From: Lottia gigantea
Lineage: Eukaryota > Mollusca > Gastropoda > Lottiidae
NCBI RefSeq assembly: GCF_000327385.1
Contig: NW_008708943.1
Span: 1,095,158 to 1,159,157, forward strand
Reading direction: 5' to 3'
DNA length: 64,000 bases
A program made the position numbers and the translations under genes. Positions 49,301-59,300 of the stretch are shown here, in pieces; position 1 is the first letter of the stretch; each line of letters begins with the position of its first letter. The notes under the pieces are model-generated. The model saw only the letters and a program-made list of their open reading frames with translations. It was not told the origin of the DNA and ran no database searches.

Positions 49301-52300
49301 GTATATCACTTCCTAGAAACTAGTGGGCCATATTTGTGGAGTTAGACAGGCCTAAGCATAATGATGTCAACCTTAAATCTACCTACCAGAAGAGACTGGT
49401 TGTTATTATTATTATCAAAATAGGTTGGTTCTGGTTGTAATGTAACATAAGTCACCGAGTTCTCTGACGGTTGTGGTGGTGGTGACATCATGGGAACTTC
49501 ATGTATTGGGGATGTAGTTTGGTTTAAGATGGTGGTATAATCTGATGGTGGTACATCCTCAGATAATGGTGGTTGGAGTGGTTCTGATGGTGCTGATGGA
49601 TAAACTGAACCATTGGTAGAGATGGTGGTGTCAGGGAGAGTGAAATTACCCACTTCTTCATTCAGAAAATCTAATGCCTCTTGTAGTGATAAATTCTAAA
49701 TAAGAACAACAGATACATTGAAAGATAACCAATCAGTTACATCTACACCAGGTTGTGAGAAAGATTTTATAACTTGCACTTTTTCTCAGGAAGAAAGTAT
49801 GATCACATGTATACAAAAATCATGTCTCCCCAAGGACAGTTTCATCAAGTCTCTCTTATCCCAACTTCCTCTAGAAAATCAGAAAAGACAATGCACTATG
49901 CTTTTATCACATCTCTCAAGCTAATATAGAAGCAAAATTATTAAAATTTGATGTCAAAATATCCTGCCCAAAGTTTGCTCATTTTCATAATTATGTGAAC
50001 ACGCAAACATACACAGGCTAAGTAGTCAATAAATTGTCAATGTTCTATGTGACACAAGATATCTAATATTAAATCATTCTGTTTCAAATTGAAACAATGG
50101 TCCTACCTCATCTATATGCGTAAGCTGTGTTTCACTCAATATATCAGTAATGGCGATATCTTGAGGCATCTGTGGTGGGACTTGTTCTTGCTGTAATGGT
50201 ATCCATTCACCTATATAATATAAGTAACATATGCATTGTGAGAGTGGTAGTTAAGCAAGATAACATAATATTCAATTCATCACCACTAAGTAACTGATGT
50301 CCAATGTGATCTGTTAGAGTATATTCATTCTCAGAGCACTAGGCTGTGACATTGTTAATAATTTCTTTGCACAATTCAAAAAACTATGTAAAAATGTTGT
50401 GTTTTTCAGCTTGCATAGTAAAATAAATAAAGTTGAATTAATCTGAAATAATGAACATACCAGTTTCTCCATCTTGAGTAAAATTATCAGTGAGCCACTG
50501 CTGTTCCTGATTTTTCTTTTCATCCTGCAGTTTTTGACGTAAAGATTCGAGTTCCTTGTGCTGTAAAAGAAAAGAAAATATGAAGCTGCAAGAATTACAC
50601 ATAAGGATGTATGGACTTGTCTTTGAATTTTTGACAATTTTAAATTTAAGCATGACTTTGATTTAAAAAAAAAATTATCATTCACCTTATCTCTTTTTTT
50701 CTGAAGTTCTACTTCCTTTTCACGTTCTAGTTCTCTTCTGAGTTTCACATCAAAAACATCTTTACCAACGCCCAAATCAATGTCCTGGCGCCATAACACA
50801 TCAATCAAATCCAAATCCTGAAATATTCCAAACATAACACTGTGAATTTCATTTCATTAATGATGTCAATCTGGATGCAAATTTTTATTTAAAATTAACT
50901 TTTATGTTAACAAAAATTTCTTTTGTGTTTATTTTTTATATTAATTTTGTAGTGTATCCTTTCTTCAAGGAAATATTTCTGTCCTATTATTTTCTTTGTT
51001 GTCGTCATATTAGTATATTTATATCCAATTTATTTTTTTGGTTTTGACAAGTTTACGTAAAATTTCTCACCCATGATGGATTATGAACAGGATAATAATA
51101 TGGAGATTTAGCACATTGCTGATAATGTGGACAGCTATTCCTGGATTTAGCATTATCTTGATAATGTGGATAGCTATTTCGCAAAGAAGCATGCTGATAC
51201 AGCTGCTGGTCATTTCCTGTTTTAGCATTATCTTTATAATGGAAATAGTTATTCCTGGATTCCCTATCAACTAAGTGTTTTGGATAACTATTTCTGGATT
51301 TAGCATAATCCTGATAATGGGCGTTATTGATCCTTGATTTAGAATTATATCCAGACTTTTGATAGTTATTCCGAAATTTGGCACAATCCTGATAATGTGA
51401 GTTCCTAATTCTGTCCTTATGAAACATTTTCCCTGAGAATAATCCACAAACTGAAATACAGTGGATAGTAACACCACCGAAAAAAAAAAGTCTACACCCA
51501 CAAACACTTCAAGATGTCTGATTACATTGATACAATGACATCAAGGATGCTGGTCCTTCAACTTAAATCTATACTATTGCCATAATTGGGCAGTCTATTT
51601 ATAACTCTAGTAATGTTAGAAGAGTAACATCCTTGTTCATATTAAGGAAATGCATTGAGTCATGTGTCCATAACCACATATTCTTAGAATTCAATCGGAT
51701 TCTTGCTTCTGCTTCGAGACACGTAAACCTTTCAATCTTAATCTCTATGACAAACTCAAAATCCAACCAGCATACAAAAATACAGAGATCAGAGTAAAAA
51801 AACATCCACACTACAATTGTTAAATTTCTAAAGATTGTGGTAAGATAAAATGAGTGACAGCCAGACATGTCATATGACATGATTAGCTTTTATCTTGTCT
51901 AACTATGACCTAAATAAAACAAACCATATAATTTCAGTCTGTCCTATTCACAGAAGACATATGACCTTACTGAAGTTTTAAATCAAACTCTTTGATTTTT
52001 CACTTCATGCATTTATCAACTTCATGAGTTGAACTGCCAATTTTTTCTACCATCCAAATGATTTTCTATGAAAGCCCTTCAGACCAATAATGACAACTTG
52101 ACCATCATCACAGACAAAGGAAGGCCCAGATGAAAAAGATGACTGTAGGCTTTTTTTCTCCACCTGTCCACATCAGAGTGTACTGGATAGCAGAGATGCT
52201 CGCGCTTTAGTTAAGAGTTAGCTTTGAATTGCCTGTAGTGGAGAGGCCTAGCTAGTGCTTGCTGTGCCTGCTGAATTGCCAAGTTAAGTCATTGAGCAAA

Positions 52301-53796
52301 TTTGGTGAAATATGGATTATCCTCTGACAAAAAAGGTATCCAGCCTGGCAGGCATGAATAATGAAGAAGTTATAAGAATATGGTCTATTTGTGTCTACTG
52401 ATACCGGTACTGCTATTAAAAAGTAAGTAAATTGTGAAAAATGGGTATAAAAAAGGAAAATTGGCCTAAGACAGGATTGAGGTCTTAACCTGAAATCTTA
52501 TCTATCTCTATCTCGTACCCTGACCACCTTCAATATTTGTTCGATAAAAATAGAAATCTACAGGCTATTGAGTTCACTATAATCTAAACCAAAGATTTAT
52601 TTATAGAAGAGCCAACCTGTTCCAAACAAAGAGATAAAATCAACTGTGACCTAGTTTATATCACTTTTATTTGAAGGTGATATATATATAATGTCTGGGA
52701 CAAAACTAATAATCTTGTCAACTATTCACTTATGTTTTATACTTGATATAAGCTAACTAAAAGAAATAAATAAGATGGTGCTCTATATTCAACTGTCAAG
52801 TCTCTCATTTAAGCTTAGGTCTTATAAAGAAAGTTTGGATAAAAGTCAATGCAACAATTGTAGAGTTGTCACAATTATTTCCTTTTCATGGGTTGCTAAT
52901 AATGAATAAGCTTGGCTTTTAAAAACATACATCAATGTGCTAATGACATTTCTTTCATGGAATCATTTTAAAGAAGCAATGACCAGATCTTCTCCTGCAT
53001 TTCAACAAAAAAAAAAGGAGACTGGATGACAATTCTGGGACATACATTCTGTGTATAAAATTAAATGTGTATATCCCTTTAACCACAATGGCACAATGTA
53101 GGTGTCAACATATTATCATGTAAGCTCAAAATTTAATATACCAGACACAGAAAACTCCCATCTTTCATTTTCAAACTAACATTATTATGACTCCTCATTT
53201 TAATTAAAGAGGCATAATGCTAAATGTGTAACAATCATCATTCAATAGATTCTGAAAGTTGTAATTTTTTATACCTCATCACTCGGATCTTCTGATGTAC
53301 TTTCAGGAACTGGTAACAATGCTATGGCACCATAATTATCATTTAATGAGTCAGAATGAGCATTATTGTTCTGAGATTCCACATTGGCATGATTGAGATC
53401 AGCTGCCACAGAATTGTTTATCGATGTATGATTTTGTGGACTAGATGAAAAAGTTGACTCTGGAAGAGTTGCCACAGTGTCAACTAAAAAGGCTGAAATT
53501 TCTGTGTTTTCAATCCGATGCAATCGCGACAGACTTTGTAAGTCCCGAAATAACACTGAATTGAAGTCATTGTCAAAATTCTTTGGATGAACAAAGTTGC
53601 TCAAACTATTTGAGCTATAAAACTGATTATGAATATTAGAAGGTATATATGCTGCAGTTTGTCCCAGTAATATTTCCTGAACCTCTGGGTACTGAATGAA
53701 ATTTCCATGTAAGAAAATGTTATTCAAGTCTGTTCTCAACAGACTGAGAATGATCGCAATTTGGATCAATCCATCTGTAAAATACTGTTTGATCAT
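46346..53796 (-). CDS. CNC-bZIP factor, NFE2L/Nrf (long, NRF1-like isoform, 824 residues)
   Basis: Cap'n'collar bZIP activator of antioxidant, detoxification and proteasome genes, acting with small Maf partners. Exons: 53796-53275, 50817-50686, 50560-50461, 50210-50107, 49695-49387, 49200-48963, 47967-47791, 47504-47428 and 47161-46346 (2475 nt). The N-terminus [20 protein letters not shown] matches the NRF1 ER-anchor helix, and a second conserved block ([20 protein letters not shown], 86-105) matches the NRF1 NHB2 region. The Neh2 region has [14 protein letters not shown] (177-190) and DGETGE (248-253), the two KEAP1-binding motifs. [13 protein letters not shown] lies in the activation region. 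The CNC domain is at about 674-713, with basic [12 protein letters not shown], a leucine zipper, and Neh3 VFLVP near 799. Many N-glycosylation sequons lie in the middle. A separate upstream first exon gives an NRF2-like form. Confidence 0.93.
51071..51427 (-). CDS. Candidate third first exon of the Nrf gene, with 13-residue repeats
   Basis: Between the NRF1-like exon and the DLG exon, the minus strand has an acceptor (ttctcag before 51432), an ATG at 51427, and 119 open codons ending at a strong donor (CATGG|GTGAGA). The phase is 0, exactly what the DLG exon at 50817 needs. The product is rich in Asn, Tyr, Ser, His and Lys and is built from diverged repeats of the form [13 protein letters not shown] (39 bp each). 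Reading into it from either upstream exon uses another frame that soon stops, so it would have to start translation itself. It could instead be an intronic minisatellite that is open by chance. Confidence 0.4.
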
Positions 53797-54179
53797 TGTA
53801 CTAGTCCTTCCTGAGTTTCCTCACAACATAAATAAAGTCTTAAACACCGTTTCACAAAGGTCGACTGTTGCCACAAAAATTCACAACTTCTTTGTTTTGG
53901 GTTTTCTTTTTGTGACACACTTAATCTAAAAATAGTAACACGAACCGTGTGTTGTGATCAATATCAGGCGGAAGTAGAATATTCTAACTTGATTTCTCCC
54001 AGAAACTTCATTTTAACATAGTAATGTCATTTTTTTAAGTTCAGTGTTTAAACAAAATATTAATAAACACAGAATCATGCGCAAACAATTTGAAAGTTAT
54101 GTAATAAAACAGTTTGAAGCCTTTTTCTCGAAAGTTCCAAGCACACGAAATACAGGTTGTGATTCAGCAGGTTTAGTCA

Positions 54180-54207
54180 TGACGTCATTTCCTTATTGGC
54201 ATGCGCA
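54180..54207 (-). promoter_or_regulatory. Promoter cluster for the NRF1-like Nrf transcript: CRE, CCAAT box, alpha-Pal site
   Basis: Within 28 bp lie TGACGTCA (perfect CRE, 54180-54187), ATTGG (inverted CCAAT, 54195-54199) and GCATGCGCA (nuclear respiratory factor 1 site, 54199-54207). The cluster is about 390 bp upstream of the ATG at 53796 and downstream of the MMEL exon, so it would drive the long isoform separately. The motifs are seen; the function is inferred. Confidence 0.5.
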
Positions 54208-54553
54208 TATATCGGAGGAATTATGGGAGCATTATGAGATCCCGTTAAGTACTCTGACCTCAGAATAACTGCCCTAATTTCTATTTAACATTCATTTTAA
54301 CCCAATTTAAACACTATATAATGCCCAAGTTTTTAACAAATACATTAACTTTGATAACTTTACTTGTAGAAACATCATTTCAGGAGTTTCTCTGAGAAAT
54401 AACGACTGTCATGGGTAACACAACCTAATAATATGGACAAATATACTCCGAGAAGAATATTTAGGTTAGCAGTTTATCGCCTATTATTAAACTATTTAGA
54501 CCAATAACACCAAATAACCTAATTCGTCAAATATGTGGGAAAGAAGGAATTAC

Positions 54554-54607
54554 CTGACAGGAGTCTAATCCACTGTCAACAGACACATAACGGTCCAATT
54601 CCATCAT
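54554..54607 (-). CDS. Alternative first coding exon of the Nrf gene (NRF2-like isoform, 668 residues)
   Basis: The exon encodes MMELDRYVSVDSGLDSCQ and ends at a donor (TGTCAG|GTAATT) in phase 0. Joined to the DLG exon at 50817 it reads MMEL...[13 protein letters not shown], matching the layout of vertebrate NRF2 (MMDLELPPP...QQ-DMDLIDILWRQ, recalled from memory). With the other exons the CDS is 2007 nt. This isoform lacks the ER helix and should be cytosolic/nuclear under KEAP1 control. The exon also holds DSGLDS, which fits the DSG-phi-x-S beta-TrCP phosphodegron. Confidence 0.8.
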
Positions 54608-56316
54608 TTTACCGACTCTTCGATGGAGACTCCCAGAATCGTTGGGTTGTTGTATACACTAATGGAAGTAAAGTATTGTAGGCTAACCTTTAACCTGTAA
54701 GACATAATACGATTGGCTGATGTACCGGTTAGAAGCCTATTGAAGTTGTAATATTAATCCATTGAATAATAAAGTATTTCGCAATCCATATTAACCATGA
54801 ACCCTTCACGAGCAAATTTAGAGTGGTTAAATATCTAGGCCTATACAGGCAAATCTAATGATATCGAGTTTAATTTTAATCTAAACAGTGCTCGAATCTT
54901 TTATATTTTCAACTTGTCTTAAAATATTATTAAAATGTATTGACGTATACCAAGATAAAAATTTTGAATAAAAAGTGCAACTTCTAACTGGGCAAGACTG
55001 TCAAGGATGGTGTAGGTTCTGTTTCTCAAATTACTGGTAAAAAGAGACGATGGAATAATCTTGATTAAATCCATTATAATAAATATTTAGTGATATCGCG
55101 AACCTTCCCGACTTCTGTTTGAAATCTTTAAAACAATGTTAATGAAGTGCGGTAATTCGAAAGCGGAATTTGATCGTGGTTCCAACACATCGCAAAGCAT
55201 GAAACTCTGAGAAACAACATTTTTTCCACTTATGTTTTGATGTCTCTAATCTCTGTGTAAGCTCACAGTCATACGTGGTTTAAGATCTTGATGGATAGGT
55301 CTACTTTCTGGTTTGAAGAATATATTTTTAATTTAGAATATTACCTCCCTTGAACTTGAAACATTTGTGACTGCATGCCTTTTGAGTTGGCGCCAAACAC
55401 AATCCCGTTTTTAAAAAGTTTCAATTGTTTGAGATATAAGTAGGCCTAATTACAATCAATATCCACAAAATTTCAATATTACATAAAATGCATTTTATCG
55501 ATAGGAAGAAGAAGTAGCCTTACAGCATAAAACGTTTATAGGGCCTACGAAAGTATCTACGCAACAATTACCACTAAATGACCATGTCAATTATATGTAG
55601 TTATATATTGGATTTCTGCATTAATCAATGTTGCAAGGTCTTTGTTAATATTAAAGTTTGGAAAAATACACACAGACTCGTCTTGGAAATCTTTGATCGA
55701 TGATTCTCAAAAACGAACTTTTATATTAATATTTTTAAAGTCTTCGAAGACGCTTCCCTTTAATGTCCCTTTTTTACACACTTTATGTATGAATAGTTGA
55801 CTCTCCCCCGCTCCCGCCTTTAAGAATCCTACCTCCCCCTGCCTACTGGCAGAAGGCCTGTGTGTTTGTGGGGGGGTGGGGGGGGGGCGAGTGTGCGAAA
55901 ACATTAGACGGTCTCCTACGCCTATTCCCGAACCTGGGCTTGCTTCAATCCACAATACATAATTTGTAATGAGATAACGTCAGGGGGGGGGCAACGTATC
56001 CAGTTGATCGACATACATTGCATTGTGACGACAAAATATAAATCAATATCGAGTCAGGGCAGACTGGAGTAGGACTACTGATAACCAGTTAAACAAAGAA
56101 AATATTACATGTGGTCTGAATCACAAGTGAATGAAGATGTATGGCTTGTATATTTAAACACGGTTAAAGATTAACGAATGCGGTAAAATACATAGACGGC
56201 GCTCAGTAGAGTATTGGAAATTCAAGACAGAATTTAATTTGGTTAATGTGACGTGTGAACAGCTGATCGGCACGAATTCGCTTAGAATCGTATAACACAG
56301 TAGATTAATACACGAG
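54608..56316. other. Divergent intergenic region between the Nrf and SLC17-C genes
   Basis: Should contain the 5' UTR and promoter of the MMEL-type Nrf transcript on the left and of SLC17-C on the right. G-runs occur near 55870-55890 and 55983-55991. I recognise no coding exon; an open frame at 55707-55955 on the minus strand is driven by these G/C runs. Confidence 0.5.
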
Positions 56317-59300
56317 ATGGAAGCTACCGTTGAAGTGTCTGGAACCGAACGTGTAACGGTCGATAAAGGTATGTAAAGGTTATTTTTCTCTGTTAGACTT
56401 TTCTGTCTTCAAATCATCAGGTAAATAAGTAAAAATAGATTTTATATAGGTCATTCAAGTTCCAATGCTGGCATGGTCAATTTGGCGATACGTTTTAGTG
56501 TGGACCTACCTACGGCATCATGGCTAATATTATGTAAAGAAAATAGGCCTAAACTATGTTCAATGCGATTGGTTCCAATTGTTAATTCCAGATCACAGGA
56601 TGTTGATTGCAACTATGGGATCGCATGTTCGAACATTCAATGCAAGTTGCAGATTTTTCTATTTTCTATAAGTCTAACAATAATGATTCCACGAAAAATG
56701 AATATGAGTCTGTGCTTAGCTAATCCTAAAGCCTATGATAATATTGTAACCCATTCACAAGAAGGATTAAAGTGGACTCTACAAATCCTTTGTAAAGCTC
56801 ATAGAATACGTTAATGATCAAGCAGTCAACAGATTGTGCTTGGCACATTGTCAAATAAATATTTGTGGTCGAATTGTTCTTAGCATATTGGCAAATATCT
56901 CTGGACAGAATAGTTTTTTTACAGATTTCTGAGATCAGAATGGTTCTTGACACGATGGCAGATTTCTGTTGTCGGATGGTTGTTAGAACATTGGCAAATA
57001 TCTGTGGACAGCAGGTTTCTGTGGTCAGTATGGTTCTTAAAACAATGGCAAATATCTGACAGATTTCTCTGATTAGAATATAGTTCACATAGTTATCTAA
57101 CGTCAGGTTGGGTCAGGTCAGATCAGGTCACATTTGAAGATTCGTGACAAAAATGATGACCGATCTCTGTGACGATTAGAAAAACCTACTATATCAATGA
57201 CTTTATATTATCTGATTTTTTTATATATATTATTATGTCACTTCCATTCACTGTGCTCTTTCTATAAAATATTTTGGTATAGGACTATAATGTGTATTAT
57301 CGTAAAACGGTTGATAAGATCGAACTTGCCTCAGGTACATGTGGACCTATTTATGTCTTTTTAATAACATATTAAACTACCGGAACAAAAATCCCATATG
57401 CTAATGCATAGATACTGTATAATTTATGTATGGGGTCATGTCTTGTTTGTGTCGAATACACTTAAAACATGATCTCTTTTTTTTACCAAATTACCCAATT
57501 TTGTCTTGATTTCCATTCCTAAAATGAGCGCCTTCTTTGTACTTTCCACATGTAGGCTATGAATTATGGGCTGAATGTTAGACAATATCATGCCACTTTG
57601 GTGTATTGGACCTAATTCTGATCCCTGTAGAATAAACAGTCTTTTTTTTAGTTCAAAACACCAGCAACCAAATATAACCTTCAGACTACATGTAATTTTT
57701 ATGAATGGACAATGCCCTCGTGAATTCAACAAAAATCTCATTATAATTTCCGAAAATTACGCTTTCTTACAGGCTCGTTTAGTTTACTCTGGATCTCATT
57801 ACTAAAGCTGTCAAAAGATCTCGAATGCTTTCAGTGAGGACTGGCAAGGGAATTATGATTATGACATATGACAGTTTTTGTGTTTTGTTACGTTGAAAGT
57901 ACGCGTGTTCATTTATGTAATCGTGACCTTGGATCTTCATATATTCTTCTGCAACTTTTCGTGTTTGCTACGAAATGAGCTCTGTCATGTAGTGGCTTCA
58001 GTAACCACAATGTTTCCAGCAGATTTTCAACTTTATCAATAGGAAGCCAATCTAATCAAAATTCTAGTTCACACTATTGCTAGGTCACTCCGGAACCCAT
58101 GTGAGATAAGGCATGCGCAGTAGGTAACAGTTTTTTCGGCGTGCCCCGCTAGGAAAAGTCTATTGAATATCTCACATCTTTACTTTTATTATCGAGATAA
58201 TCCATATTGAACTTGTTAGAAAATAGACTCTAATACATTTCGTATAGGAGAAGGTCATATTACAATCTTGGAGAAATAAAACTCAAGCTCAATACTCGAC
58301 CCATATAACCAAATGGAACAATTTTTGCCATAATTCAGGACTTAATTCATTAATACCCAGAGTTGAATGCCAAATTGTCTTACAGTACTGTCAATAGTGC
58401 TAGAAGTGCTCTATCAGCTATTCTGCCTCTCATATCCAATGTTCCTTTCAGACAACATCTTCTTGTAAAACGATTTCTTAGAAGTGCTTTTAACAACAAC
58501 CCTCCTAAACCAACATATACAGAGGTATGGGATGTGAATCTGGTGATAAATATTTTGCGCAATTTCCCACCATTCACACTCTTGAATGCAACTCTCAGTT
58601 GCACGAGAGTTGCATTCTAACTTCCGCAACTGGTGACTGCTATGGTGTGAGGGCCACTTAGCCCACTTTGCTGAAAAACCAAACAACAATCAATTGTGTT
58701 TCTAGGAAACATTTTGGGCGAGCAGGGACCAAAAATGTTTAAGGGACCATATACGATTTCTTTGACTATGCAAATTGATAAAAAATTTGAAAGGGGGGGC
58801 CAAACCCGGGCCAGCCTCTTATCTGCCCCCAACCCCCGTAAAGGCGCCACTCGCGGCAATATCGGTAGGTTTTTGTAAAAAAGGAGCTTGTTGTTGATAA
58901 GCATTATAAACTACTAACCACAAACTAACCTGAATTATGACATATACAAAGTTTACTTGAAACTAAGATGTAAGCAAAATTAATTTTTTACGTCCTTCAG
59001 GACCACCATGGTGGAAATCTGTACGATACAGGATAGCTATGATTGGTTTTCTTGGTGGAGCTAATATCTTCATACAGAGATCTAACCTCAGTATGGCAAT
59101 TGTTTGTATGGTAAATCATACAGCTATAGAACTTTTAAAACATCCCGATGGTCCAATTTTTGACAACAGCAGTTATTTGAACCAAACATCATACATATTG
59201 CAATTTGTTCAGAGCAACGAATCCGTTGGTGAATATCAAGAGTCTTGTGATACAGCAATGTCAGATAGATCTACGACGGACAGCGAGGTGGGTTCTATTT

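Noticed and set aside
54044-54268. 74-codon plus-strand frame near the Nrf promoter cluster
   Set aside because: It overlaps the 5' UTR/promoter of the opposite-strand Nrf transcript and shows no recognisable domain.
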